NCBI GenBank assembly: GCA_019054805.1
Contig: JAHQIY010000004.1
Coordinates: 1,364,001-1,428,000 of the forward strand
Source of the DNA: Brachionus manjavacas
Lineage: Eukaryota > Rotifera > Eurotatoria > Ploima > Brachionidae
Length of the DNA stretch: 64,000 nucleotides
Direction: 5' to 3'
Within the stretch, counting starts at the first letter, position 1. Each line of letters begins with the position of its first letter. The translations under genes and the position numbers were made by a program. This document shows, piece after piece, positions 33,430 through 46,200 of this stretch. The notes below the pieces were generated by a model, which saw only the letters and a list, made by a program, of their open reading frames with translations, was not told the DNA's origin and ran no database searches.

Positions 33430-34445
33430 TAGCATCGTGGAATAGTGTATAGAACCTCTTATTATCAACTTCATCGATTTTAAGAAAGAATTTGATAGTG
33501 TTCACATTGACACCTTTTGGACCGTCGTTTCCGTACGGCATTACTCAGAAAATCGTAAATATTATAAAGTTTTTTTACGAAAATTTTGAGTGCAACGTGA
33601 TCCAGCAGGAGTATGTCTCAAATTAATCTAAAATTAAAAAAGATGTTTTTCAAGGATCATCCTGTCTCCATTCCTTTACCTGACCCTTAATCGACTTTGC
33701 AATGAGGAAAACCACTCAAGGGAAACGAACAGACATAATTTTGGTCTAGAAGAAAATATTGAAGACCTTGACTTTGCGGATGATATTGCCTTAAATGGCA
33801 AAAAGAGAGCCACATGAAAGAGAAAGCCGAGAAGCTGAACCTTAACACTAGATCTGTTGGTTTTGATGAAGATTGAACGCGGTGTCAAACTCCATATCGC
33901 TAAAAAACACTCTGTTTAATTTTTACCGTATACCTTTGCAAATGAGCGCCCCCAAAATCATGTCTCTTTTGAAGAATTAAGGCCCTTAGATGATATAAGA
34001 AAGCAACATAGATGGAACTAAGCCACTTTTGATTAGCTTTTTAAAATGAGCTATTAGGGGGGCACTTATCTGCAAGAGTATATGGTAGTTATTTTTTTTC
34101 TTTATTTAAATGAAACTTTGGTCACAAAAGTTTTTTCCTTAATGTTAATTTTTATGCTTTTGATCACATATTGTGTGATCATCGATTTGGTGATCATTCT
34201 TGTTTACCAAACCAGCATTATTAAAATGATCCCATATTGGACAAGACCCATTTTTATTATTCAGTAAATTGTGTCTTCTTTTTCATTTATTTTTAGAACA
34301 TTTTCTATTCTATTTTAAATTCAACAAGAAAAAATCACAGCCCCATTGAAATTTGGCTGAAAGGAAGGACTAAGCTCCATTCCAACCTTCCTGGGTATTA
34401 CCAAAACTTTTTTTTAAATAAAATAAATAAATATTATTCAGTCTC
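33430..34445 (+). mobile_element. LINE reverse transcriptase relic and 3' end
   Basis: Plus-strand pieces: FIDFKKEFDSVHIDTFW (first catalytic box), ENFECNVIQQ-like frame, DVFQGSSCL, then EENIEDLDFADDIALNGKK (FADD box at 33768-33785). LDFADDIAL is typical of a LINE group distinct from the YADD elements at 28 and 39 kb. Multiple stops and shifts. The 3' end is probably GGAAGG...CCTTCC (34364-34391) followed by AAATAAAATAAATAAATA. Confidence 0.6.
34082..34267 (+). other. Short hydrophobic ORF with a relative at 41.3 kb
   Basis: The 61-codon frame has LITYCVIIDLVIILVYQTSI, which matches LITYYVIMDLVISLIHQTNI of the ORF at 41294. One or two membrane segments are predicted by eye. The stop is followed by GTAAATTG and a TTTTTAG about 30 bases on, which could be a tiny intron. 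It may be a LINE 3' region rather than a gene. Confidence 0.3.
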
Positions 34446-35439
34446 AACAAAAATCACGTATTTTAACAAAAAAAAAGTAACAGTCTTTTATTTATGGCTT
34501 TTTTCTTTTTTTTCTTCCAAAGTTTTTAATTCTATTTTTCTTTTTTTCAAATGAATAAATTTTTTGCTAAAAAATGATTTTAATATATCTTAATTTTAAA
34601 AAATAAAACAAAAACAATAACATTTATGAAGCGAGTTTAAATTTAAGGTACAATTTTAGATTTTAGATTTTTATCTGAGACACCAAATTGGTCTTTTTAG
34701 TTTCTCCAGTTCAGAAAGAATAGGTGATTTTCCAAGTCTACAAAATCTGAAACTTTTGAAAATCATTAACTGATTTCATTTAAAAAAAAAAAAACTACAA
34801 AATTTACATATTTTACCAAAAATTGCGTAATTTTACATAAAATTATGTTGGACACGCAAAATTGAATTTTTTTTTTTTAAATATAATTATTTCAAAATTT
34901 TGGGAAACAGTCAATTTTACATTTTTCTTCCCAAAAACCTTATTTTTTGGCCGTAAACATTTTGGAATAATTTTACTAAAAGCTACATCCAACTAATATT
35001 CACGTCCGATTACGTAAACTTACATAAGATTGATAAAAATAATGTAATTTAGCCGATTATGGACCTTTTATAAAAGCACTGTATGTCTTAAATTTAAAAA
35101 AAATGACTGGAATATATTATTAGTTTTTTTTTATAAAATTTTTTTTGCTTATATTTTACTTAATTAGCCAAGATAATTTAAATGAAAGTACGATTTAATT
35201 AAATTAATGTCACCTTTTTTTTTTGTTCTATCAAACCAAAAATACAACAAAGAAAAGAATTTCAAAAAAAAGAAAAGTTTTTCTTTAAAAGTCAAATTAT
35301 TAATGCTTGGAAAAGCTTACTGCAAGCTTCCTTAATGTTTAAAGAAATTGTTTGGAAAAAATATTGTTTATTCCTAGAAGAACAACTCCTAAAATGAACT
35401 ATAAAATATAACTAAATTTAAAAACAAAAATACAAATTT
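34446..35439. other. AT-rich spacer with TTTACGTAA-type words
   Basis: The 34800-35080 stretch is rich in words such as GTAATTTTACATAAAATTA. A similar stretch lies at 58360-58640, and both end near AAGCACTG, which suggests a dispersed element without visible ends. Confidence 0.35.
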
Positions 35440-36415
35440 AATTACTTAAGTTAGTTGAGAAAATAGTTTTCGAAGACTTTTTGAGTATGAGGACTCAGCG
35501 AGTTGTTCTTGGTGATGGAGTTTCTAGATGGTCAGAGGTACTGAGTAGAGTTCCGCAAGGGTCTGTACTTTGACCCCTGCTGTTAGTTCTATACATAAAT
35601 GACCTACCTGACTGCGTTTCAAATAGAATGGAATTGTATGCAGATGACTCAAAAATACTCGGCATAGTTAATAAAGTTTATGAGAGAGCGATGTTACAGA
35701 AAGATCTGGATGCAGTATGTCAATAGATAAAGGTTTGGTCTATGGGACTGCGTGCTGATAAATGTAAAGTAATGCATTTTAGCAGACTAAATTCAAGGCA
35801 TAAATATACACAAAAAAGCAACTTAAATGTTATACTAGCGACCACAGAGTGTGAGAGGGATCTTGGAGTGATGGTCGCATCAGATTTAAAGTGGACCCAC
35901 CAAGTGAAAAGTGCAAGTGCGAAAGCGAGTAGGGTACTTGGAATGATCAAGCGAACGTTTACAAGTAGAGAGGAAAGGCTGTGGGTAAGATTGTACATAT
36001 CCATGGTAAAACCTCATCTAGATTACAGTTTTGGAATCCAAGTATGAAAAGGGATGTGAACTCGTTAGAAAAGGTGCAAGAAAGGGATACAAAAATACCT
36101 ATGTCTCTAAGAAACATGTCGCATGAAATGAGGTTTACAAAATAAGGAATGACAAAGCTGAGTGAAAGAAGAGTAAGAGGGGACTTGATTGAAATGTACG
36201 CGCCAGACATGTATTTTTCTCAAACAGAGTAATTCCGCATTGAAATTGCCAGTTGCCAGAAAATGTGGTGAAATCCAAGTCAACCGCAAATTTTAAAATG
36301 GCTTTAGATAAGTTCAATGGAATCGGCTGCTACAGCTCTACACGGCTAATCGGCGGTGATGGGCTCAGACTCTCTACTCTCCACTACTACTACTACTACT
36401 TCAACTTCTACTAGT
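35440..36415 (+). mobile_element. LINE fragment, RT to 3' tail
   Basis: Frames in order: FLSMRTQRVVLGDGVS, RVPQGSVL-stop-PLL, LYINDLPDCVSNRMELYADD (intact YADD at 35640), MGLRADKCKVMHFSRLNS, ERDLGVMVASDLKWTHQV and MVKPHLDYSFGIQV. After 36047 the rest is in other frames with many stops (LPVARKCGEIQVNRKF). It ends in (CTA)n at 36390-36412, the same tail type as the 28.3-kb LINE but with a different family sequence. Confidence 0.8.
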
Positions 36416-37901
36416 TAGGAAAAAATAATTAAAAATTTTTAAATATCAATTATTTAGCGAAAAATAACAAAAAAAATTTTTTTAAAGTCTAAAAATAAAA
36501 TTAGATAAAAGTTAAATTGTAGCTCTTATGAAAAATAAAAACTGATTTTAATATCTTTTAACATCAACAAAATCAAACTAAAACATTATTGGTTTCCATC
36601 ATTTAGTTTTCGTAATTTATTTCTAATTTTAATCTAATAAAATTATACTCAAATTGATTAATTGAAAGTTTGTTTTTGATATTGAAATTGTATTTTTTGG
36701 TTTTATTTTTACCAAGCGAGTACATCCTTAACATTGTATTTTTTTCTAAGATAAAATCAATAGTATTAATTGAGAAGATATAAGATTCAAATATCATTAT
36801 CTTCTATGTTAAATAATTAGTTAGAACAGCATCTTTTAACCTTAAATGTGTTTATAATAAATTGTAAGCTAATTTCATTTTACTGCATTAAAAAGAGGGA
36901 AAAAAAATTCTAAACAAAAATTGCTAATTAATCATCTAAAGCCGGACAGATTTAAGCGCTTCGATTTGGTCTCTAAGAATGATTTTTTTGTTCTCTCGAG
37001 GTAAACACGTTGTCAGGAGACTATTTTTTTTTAGAAAATATATAAATTATTTTTTTATTAAAAAAACTCAATTTAGTCAATTGATCTGACTTGAACGGAA
37101 ACAAAATTTTAGCAGTAGTTATTCAAAGCTTCTATATTAAAAAATTTCTAGCAATTGGCAAAACTAAAAAAAAAGAATTACTTAATATAAATTTATACAA
37201 ACAAATTTGCTAATTTTCTTTTATATTTGAATCAGACGCTAAGAGTAAAAACAAAGAAAATAATTTGGAAATTAAATGAAAAACAAGAGAATTTTGTTTG
37301 GACGCAGAATTACTGCAAATATTTGATAAGAATAATCCATTTGGTTTGGAAAAAATTTAATAAAAAAATTTGCCAATGTTTGCTTATTTATTTGCTGCTA
37401 AGTTTACTTCAATCTCTTATCTATAACATCAATTTATAGAAAAAAAATTTAAAGGTTTCCTATGAATTTCAACAAATGTTATCCAATCTCCAGCTAATTA
37501 ATGTTTTATCGATTCTTGGCACGAAACATAAATCAGTTATAAGATTTGCAGTATCTTCAATAATTTAAGTTAACAATGGTAAAATGCTTTGGAATAGTTC
37601 CTGGTAACAAAAATGCACATAATTTGAATTTTACTTACGGGAACTGATCTGAAAGCCTATAAATTGTTTGTTAAGCTTTTTGTAAAGATTAGCAAGCCGT
37701 ATCCAACATTCAAAGAAAAAAAGCTTTCAAATTTAACAAAAATTTTATTGTTAACTTTATTATATACTAAAAGCTATAAATTGAAATTAAGGTATTTTTC
37801 ATAAAATTTGCATCAGTCAAGATTACTTAAAAAAAACTGAGCATAAATCACAAAAATTATTTAAAAATGTTTAATTTTTTTTCGATATGTTTATTTCCAA
37901 T
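36416..37901. other. AT-rich spacer
   Basis: ORFs at 36603 and 37227 are AT noise. Nothing recognised. Confidence 0.4.
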
Positions 37902-37960
37902 CAGAGTTGTTTATAAGTCCCAAAATTAAGTCCAACTCCGGACTTTTTTTTTTTCAAGAG
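37902..37960 (+). repeat. hAT-type terminus
   Basis: CAGAGTTGTTTATAAGTCCC matches the end of the hAT element at 62754-63163 (CAGAGTTGTTTTTAAGTCAC on its right end). No partner end was found nearby. Confidence 0.4.
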
Positions 37961-38259
37961 TCCGCAACATTAACACTTTTTGGTACTTTTTTTGCTTATT
38001 GCTCAATAAATTTAATCATTTTTGACGATTTTTTTCCATCAAAGTTAAAATCAAAAAAATGTAATAATTAATAAATTTTGATTACAAAATATTTTTATTT
38101 TCAAGCATTAAATTATACGTAAAACCCCAAGGGGATTTTTGGACCCTCCAAAAATATTGTTTTATTTTTGTTAAAATAAAGTAAAGACATGGCTAATTGT
38201 CTTTTTAATTCCAAACTCTACTACATTTCATAAATGATAACTTTTTGAACCATGTCTCG

Positions 38260-38900
38260 ATAAAAGCTAACCTACAAGCTCTTGAACTTCTTAGAGATGC
38301 GGGTGATACCCAACAAGAAGTCTCTGATGTCAATTATAATGATTATGAGGATAATTAAAATTTTAAACTGATTTTGAAAAAAAATGGAAAGACCAAATCA
38401 ACCTAGCACCGAATATGAATCAAATGAATACTCAGGTAATGAAGAAGAATAAGCAAGTAACATTGAGAAAAATTTGAAATAAAGAACGATATGAGATTGA
38501 CTGAGAAAGGAGAAGTGGCAAGAATTAGAAAAATGATAAATTTTAGATGAGAAAGTTAGACCAACACGTAAATAAATGAGACCAAACTGTCAGAATTTTT
38601 CATGATTTTTGACTTGTTGATGATAAATTTATATTGAATAGTACCAATTGTCACCAGAAAGCAGTAGATCCTAAACTTTCATTTACAAAAAGAGATATAG
38701 CTTTTATCGGCACCTTTTATGCAAGAAGTGTTTAATGCCAAAATGTTCCTCCCAAAGCAATATGGTCAAGAATTTATAAAATTCAATTTGTTTCCGTAAT
38801 GGAAACAAATCGAGCGTTTCCTGTGACAAATTTAATTACAATTTTATTACAATTTACATGTGGTCTTTCTCTAGGAGAGAAGGTTTTTAAATCGATCTGT
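38260..38900 (+). mobile_element. Possible piggyBac-like transposase relic
   Basis: An acidic stretch (TEYESNEYSGNEEE near 38405-38450) is followed by KRDIAFIGTFYARSV and WSRIYKIQF (38690-38790), which resembles the segment of piggyBac-type transposases before the first catalytic Asp. Many stops interrupt it. No ends were found. Alternative: relic of some other gene. Confidence 0.3.
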
Positions 38901-39489
38901 AAAAATTATTAAGAACAAGCTACGAATAAAGATTGAAAAAAAAAATTTCTTGTCTGTATTTTCATCTAATTTATTTGAATAAATTTAAATATTAACTTAA
39001 AAATATGCAAATTTTTTTTTAAAACCAAAATAAAAATTATAATAGACATTAATTTTTATATTTAGTTTATTTTTTAAACATATGTTGAATAATTATGTTT
39101 TCAAAAAGCATATTATTAAATTATTAACTTGTATTTTTCCTATTTACTTTAAATTAATAATAAACGTTTATTCAACTCAATTTTGTTCTTTGTCTTTTCT
39201 CTATCTCCTCTAAAGTTAATCGAAGGTATTCAGGCCAAATCCCCTAGACTAACAAGTTTTTAAAGGGCTTTTTTGGACCCTTTTAGTACTTAAAGTATAA
39301 GAAAAAATCGGTGTTTGAGTGTTAACTACCTGGAACGGAAGAAATTTCATTTGTCCTTGATTCTGACTGATGGATTCGCGATGCTATTTTTTTGACTCAG
39401 TTTAATAAAAAATAATTTAAAAAATAAAAAATAATCAAATCAAAATCATAGAAATCAAAAGAATTTTTAATTTTTTTGTTTTAATTAAT

Positions 39490-40225
39490 TTGGAAACAGA
39501 ATAATGAGCCAAAAAGAAATCAAGTTTCTTGGTAAAAAATTTGATTCTAAGTTAAATTTTAATATATTAGTAGACGAAATTAAAGAACGCTGCAATAAAA
39601 GGCTAAATATTATTAAGATATTGTCAAACAAAAAATGGAGTCTTAATCAAAACACACAAGGAAATCTATGTAAATCGTTAGTCGGATCAATTTTAGACTA
39701 TTCTTTTCCTTGCTTGAATTCATTTTCAGAAAATAATATCAAAAAACTACAAGCAATTCAGAATACAGCATTAAGATCTGTCCTTAAGTTAAATTATGAT
39801 ACTCCCTCCAACATCGTGCATCATGAAGCTTTTAATAAACTTAAATTACTAACAGTCTCAAATCGGCTTTTTGAGTAGAGTGAGAGATATGTTGGGACAG
39901 GACTGGGTCATTCTATTCCATTGGTTGTAAGACTGGTGGAGGAATACAAAGAAGGTTTCGAATCGAGATATATTGAATACCCAACTCCATTGTGTAATTG
40001 CTACCTTACTATTTCCTCCTTTTTCCCTAAAACCTGAACTATGTAAACATATGCTACATGTAACAATCTATGTTTTCTAAACTTTCGTTTTTTTTAGTTT
40101 ATTTACTCTATTTTGATTTTTTTTTTAATCTCATTTTATTAACTTTAATTTTATTTTTGATTTTGATTTTTTAATTTATTCTGAAGGAGCCTTAGCTCGG
40201 TACAGAAAACAAATAAATAAATTAT
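39490..40225 (+). mobile_element. LINE fragment, RT C-terminus to 3' tail
   Basis: ORF 39504-39878 encodes IKFLGKKFDSKLNFNILVDE, ILDYSFPCLNSFSENNIKKL and NIVHHEAFNKLKLLTVSNRL. A TAG at 39876 interrupts; GLGHSIPLVVRLVEEYKEGF and YIEYPTPLCNCY follow in another frame. The 3' UTR ends with GGAGCCTTAGCTCGGTACAG and AAATAAATAAAT at 40184-40225. The same 3' end recurs at 53155-53305 and, inverted, at 60862-60990; coding pieces recur at 45237 and 47090. Confidence 0.85.
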
Positions 40226-41293
40226 AATTTGTAAAACTGGAAAAAATAGGCTTTGGGATCTTGGAACTTCGAGTCATCAAGATTAAGACAATTTAACACT
40301 GTAAGAATTTAAAAAAAATTGAAAAGGTTTTTATTCTTTTTAAAAAAAAATAAAAGTCCCAAAAACATTCTCTATACTTTCCAGAAACACCAAAAAGCTG
40401 ATGATATAAATATTAATGATAAAAATGTCTAAAAGAAAATTGAATAAAACGATGTTGCCATGTAAATCGAAAGACAACTTTTAACAATTTACACTGATAT
40501 TTCAACAATTTCATTTTTTTCCGAAAAAAAAATTTCTAATAGAGCCTTAAGAAAAATTTGATCAGATTTCTTACAAAATTTATTTAAATAATGGCACAAA
40601 AGTTAAGTCTGATTTGCCAAATGCGTGGAAGACCTGTTCCAAATTTTTTTGATATCTTGGATTTAAAGTCTCATTTCAGAATACTAATTATTAAGATAAA
40701 AAAAATTAAAAGATGGTTTAATTTTAATTTTTGATTTTTTGCTTTTCAAACTTTATTTTAAGTAAATAGAAATAATAAAAGAATCTTAATCTTTTTGAAC
40801 GGGAAGTAGCAGTTACAAATCTTTTATTGGTGTGTGACATATCAATGCCGAAAATAAAACGAAAAACGACATCTAGAAAAAAGGCTCCGTAGATTTTAAA
40901 TTATTTAGGGATCTGATCAGTAAGAAAAAATCCAATTCTAAACAAAAAATTTACTTATTAACTCGGACTTTTTTTCATTTTGTTCAAATTTGAACTTAGG
41001 TGAACACTACTCAGTCTGCCTGTCAATACTTAGCGGCGTCTCACAAGATTTTTACTCAGCCCTACACTCTTCATTAGCTATTCACATCAAGCAAGTTTGT
41101 TTTCTTGCTTTTTTCAAAGACGCTGAGCTTTTTTTTTGAAAAAAAAATTAGAATCCCGCTATTTTTTTACTTGTTTATTAAATAAATAATAGTTAAGCTT
41201 AAAATCTTAACTATTTATTTTTTTTAATTTATTAAATCAAATAAATTATTTTCACCAGCCGCCTACAACTGATCAGATCTGTTAATATAAATA
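40226..41293. other. AT-rich spacer
   Basis: Nothing recognised. The stretch 40950-41130 is less AT-rich but has no long frame. Confidence 0.35.
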
Positions 41294-41518
41294 ATGGCTG
41301 ATAATTTTAATAAAAATTTTGATCAAAATAATACAAACATTGATTACAATTTTTTTCCTTCAGTTTTTTTCACATTTTTGATCACATATTATGTTATCAT
41401 GGATTTGGTGATCAGTCTTATTCACCAAACCAACATCATCAAAATGATCTTATTTTACATAAGACCCAAAAAAAACAAATACTGTAGGAATGTTATTTTT
41501 ACAAAAATTCTTTCTTAG
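41294..41518 (+). CDS. Candidate small membrane protein
   Basis: A 74-codon frame with an Asn-rich hydrophilic start (MADNFNKNFDQNNTNID), a hydrophobic stretch at about 22-46 (FFPSVFFTFLITYYVIMDLV) and a short basic tail. TAATATAAATA is directly upstream of the ATG. It is related to the ORF at 34082: over 30 aligned codons I count about three silent and ten amino-acid changes, which does not argue for strong constraint. It may be an exon or a repeat-borne frame. Two palindromes follow at once. Function unknown. Confidence 0.3.
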   Translation: MADNFNKNFDQNNTNIDYNFFPSVFFTFLITYYVIMDLVISLIHQTNIIKMILFYIRPKKNKYCRNVIFTKILS

Positions 41519-41529
41519 TTGAGATTTTT

Positions 41530-41599
41530 AATAGAGCTATTTTAAGGGGTAAATGATTTACCCCTTAAAATAGCTCTATTTTACCATGATGGTAAAATA
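41530..41599. repeat. Two adjacent perfect palindromes
   Basis: The first has 25-bp arms (41530-41554 and 41556-41580) around a single G. The second, 41577-41599, has 11-bp arms around a G (CCATGATGG core). They abut, sharing a few bases. Confidence 0.85.
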
Positions 41600-43286
41600 A
41601 TAAAAAAAATCTGATATTCCATTAATAAAAAAAATTTAATTATTAGCTTACTTTTTAGACATAACAAAAATAAAAAGAATTTGAATGAAAAAGCATCTGT
41701 TAAATTTTATTTTGCTGGAAGAATCTTTCTCTTGGACCATTTAATGTAGAAGCTATTCAGAGTAAATTGCGCAATCGAAAGTTATCTAATTGTAATTTAT
41801 TTTCAGAATTGTTTCGATGTGTAACAAAAAAATAAAAAATTGTTCAACACTAATTAATGTGCGTTTTTGTTTAAACAGATAAAAATAATTTTTCTCCGAT
41901 TATTCATCAGTATAAAAATAATTATTTAAATTTTTTTGTTGTTGAAAATTTCCTCAAACCAAAGGTAACACAAAATTAAAAGCTTGATGATGATATTCAG
42001 ATTTGGTGCGTTCGATTAATTTTTATTTTGATGTTTTTCTGACATTTCTTAAATGAACGCATTTATCTGTCATAATTTCTTGATTCAAAATATTAAAAAA
42101 TATCAATATTCAAGTTCAAGGTCAAATATAAATTTCAAACCAAAATTTTTTTTAGATATTATGAATTTTTATTATTAAAAGTATTATCAAACTTATTAAA
42201 ATTTTAATTATTAAATTAATTATTAATTTTTTTTATTTATTTTTTCTTATTTTCTAATGTAAATATTTTTAATCTTAATTTTTTTTTACATTTAATGCCT
42301 ATGAAGCGCTATGGATAAATTAATTAACTAATATTAAATGACAAAACTTTATTAAACATTATTTGAAGAAAGTTAAATGAATTTTTATCCTAAGTGAAAA
42401 TCTAATTCAATATTTTGAAAATTTGGAACACAAAATTTAGCTCTGTTCCGCTTTTATATTTTTTAATGGACGATATCAACAGTCTATTTTTTATTAAACA
42501 TTAAACCAAATTTATTAATTATAATCCCAAATAAAAAAAAATGAATAAACTAAATTCATTTAGATTAATAAAAGAAAAAATTAAATAAAAAAAAAATTAA
42601 ATAAAAAATTAAAATTAAGACAAATTAAAAAAAAAACGAATCACAGTTCTGCTATGATTAACTGTTCAAATCATTTATTCTTATTATTATTTGACTTTCA
42701 GTTGTCAATTTTCAAAAAAAAATTTTGTTGGATTTAAGTTCGATTAATTTTATTTTAATATTTTAATTTCTTAAACATAATTGTAAATTAAAAATAGGAA
42801 AACTAACAGTACAAAAATCCTTGTATTTAATTTTATTTTATTTTTAACATCGCCAAGTCTGGCGTAATTTTATGAATAAATAATAATAATAATAATAATT
42901 AAGTTCGATTAAGTACAAGAGAATTTAATTAATTAGAATCAATTTTAAAGAATATATTGTAGCAAATTAGTGACTTAGCGATTCTATTTTTAATTTTTTT
43001 TTTTTTATATTATATAATTATTATTTAATTTGAGATTAGTTTCAATAAATTTAGTAGAACGAAATTTTTAATTTCTATTTTAATTAATATTAAATATGAT
43101 TCAAAAGGTTTGTATGAGACATAATATGGATTTAATGTTTAATTAAAAAAAAATTTACTTCATTATTTTTATTTAGATTTTAAATCAATTAAGTTTTGAT
43201 CGTGTGATCATGAACTTAAAGTAGCCTAAAATATACAGCAATTTAAAAGTAAAAATTATACAAATTTTTAATTGTATTTTTTTTTG
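41600..43286. other. AT-rich spacer with one LINE 3' end
   Basis: CGCCAAGTCTGGCG hairpin at 42851-42864 followed by AATAAATAATAATAATAAT to about 42900 is a plus-strand LINE-type 3' end. The rest shows no gene. Confidence 0.4.
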
Positions 43287-46200
43287 TTAACCATCATTAT
43301 AAAAAGTCGAAGTTGTTGTTGTGCCAGCAAGAAGATCTTTTTTTAGCTCTCCTTCCTTGATTTTTTGGTAAAGAGTTTTATTTTTGGTACAGTGAAGCAT
43401 GACACAATCGGCAACAATAACACTTATGCTCAAAAGACCCACGCCAGCTCCAATGGTCATCATCAAAGGTACTATATTGAATTTTCCTGCCGTTCCCGAC
43501 ACATTTATAATAAATCTGAGACCATAAGCCTTGTACAGTGTTCGGTAATCGGCTCCATCAACCCGAAATCTGTTGGCAAATCTGAAGTTAAATCCAGTGG
43601 CTGTTTTTGTTTCTTTGGCATCAAATCTTCTAAATTCAAAACGTGGAAGGCACTTGTCCGAAAAATCGAAATCACAGTTCCATATTATTTCCACGACTAT
43701 GACACCACCCTTAAAAAATAAAAAAAAAATTTTATCCTAGATTTTAACTAAGTAACTAAATTAATTAATTACTTTGTAAAGCATTCGGTATTTTTGCTCA
43801 TCATCTGGCTCAGCTAATGTCATTATATAGTCAACTTGAAAAACAGGACAATAGGGATCTAAATAAAAATGCATTAAATTTTTTTTTCCATGATTAATCA
43901 ATTGAGACTATCCATAAGGAAATTACTAATCATAATGAAATGGCCATAAAAAAAGGAAACTATAAAATAATAGTCTTTCCAAACCGTAGAAAAATCAAAC
44001 AAAAGTATAATTCAAATAAGTGTAAATTAAAAAATTGTTAATCAAATCATTGGAAAAAAATTAAAAAAAAAATTATCTAATATTAGAAACCAGATTATCA
44101 ATTTTTGATATTTCTAAAGCTATTTTTTTCTTATTTTTTTTCTAAAACCTTTGATAGGGTTTGGCATGAAGGTTTACTTTTTAAATTGATTGAAAAATAG
44201 AAGACAACGAGTTGTTCAAAGTAAAATTTTGTACCACAAGGGTCAGTGATTGGTCCACTATTGTTCATTTTGTATATCAATGATCTACCAAAAGGAATAG
44301 AGAATGTTGTCAATATGTATGCAGATGATACTAAAATATTCTCGCAAACTGTATCAGAAATTAGCGCAGTGAAACTACAATCAGATTTAGATTTAATTTT
44401 CAAGTGGGCTCAAGATTGGTTTCTTCTCTTCAATACATCAAAATGTGTTGTTATGCATTACGGTCATAAAAACAAAGAATTCACTTATTTTATTTTGTTA
44501 ATGGTAAACAATTATCAACGTCAGAAACCGAAAAAAATCTTGGAGTTATATTCAATAAAAATCTTAAATGGAAAAATCAAGTGATAGAGGCTACAAACAA
44601 AGCAAATCAAATGTTGTGTCGCATCAGGAAATCATTCGCTTGTTTTGATTGTACTTTATTTAGATCATTAGTCCTTTTGAAAAGCTTTCTTTTTTGTAAT
44701 TGCTACCTTAATATTTCCTCGTCCTCTTTTGGAATTTGCTGTGCCTGTATGGTCTGCAATTGTTTAGTCGGACTGTGATAATGTTGAAAGGAATCAACGC
44801 AGAGCTACGAAGTTGTTTCTTCAATTAGAAACAAATCGTATGAAAGCAGATTGAAGGCTTTGAAAATTCCAAATCTGGTGGAAAGAAGAACAAGAGGTGG
44901 TCTAATTCAATTATACAAGTTCATGCATGGAATAGAAATGGTTAAAAAAAAAAAAAAAATTAATGTCACCAAAATCCAAGGAAGAGGTCAATGCTTCAAA
45001 AAGAAATTTAAAAGAAAAGAAATTTCGAGGCTCCAACTTAGAGATCACTTTTCAGAATCGCTAACATATGGAACTCACTGCCAAATCAATTAGTTGAAGC
45101 CACCAATGTTAACAGCTTTAAAGCCAGCATTGATTGCTGGAAGAGCAGAAATCAATCACATCAACTGTCTTAGTGTACCTTATCAGCACACTCGCTGGCT
45201 AGCCAGCTACAGTCAAAACTACTACTACTACTACTCCTAAGATATTGTCAAACAAAAAATGGAGTCTTAATCAAAACACACAAGGAAATTTATGCAAATC
45301 TTTAGTCGGATCAATTTTAAACTATTCTTTTCCTTTCATAAATTCATTTTCAGAAAACAATATCAAAAAAATACAAGCAATTCAGAATACAGCAGTAAGA
45401 TCTATCCAGACTTGTTTTTAAGTCACAAGTCTTAAGTCAAGTCAAGTCAATGACTTGACTTAATAAAGAGTATTTTTTATTAATCTAAATTTTAGTTAAA
45501 TAAAACAATTTTTTTTACATAACTACTTTTTGAAAACGTCTATTGTTTTCGATATTTTTGTCTCGAAATTTACGTAAATTGAAGTAAAATTTCAAAAATG
45601 AGATTTTTTCTAATTAAAATTAAAAAAAAATTATTTAAAAAGGATAATAATCTGAAATGTTCATCATGTTTTAATGCCTTTTTAATTATTTGACCAACTT
45701 CCTTCCTTTTATTATATTATTTTTGGTGAGATCACTGTCATGCCCTGTCATGTAGAGCGAAGGACAAGAGCGAAGCTGCTGCTTCGTTAAATAAAATCGA
45801 GCCTGTTGCAGCCACGACTGATAAATAAAGTACCGTCAAAAAGTCTCTAATATTTTTTTGACTGGTAAGTATAAAATTTTAGCAGCTTTAACCCGTCATT
45901 GCTTTTTCAATTTATCTATTTTAAATCTCTTTAAAATTTTATTTTCACTTAGTTATCTACTTTTTCTTATTATTATTATTACTATAATTATTATTATTTT
46001 ATTTCAATGAACGCCATAAAGGCGATGTAAATATTAAAAAGGCTTTCGGCCATAGCAAGAAAATTATTACCAGTATGTTTAAAAAAATTAGTTTTTATAT
46101 AAGACAATAAATGATGCAAATCAAAAAATAAATTTTTGTATTGATCGTTAACATAGTCGCGATCAATTTATCAATAATTGGTTAACAGTTTTTTTTTAAC

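Noticed and set aside
43365-43721. Plus-strand 118-codon ORF
   Set aside because: Antisense shadow of the last exon of P2X gene C.
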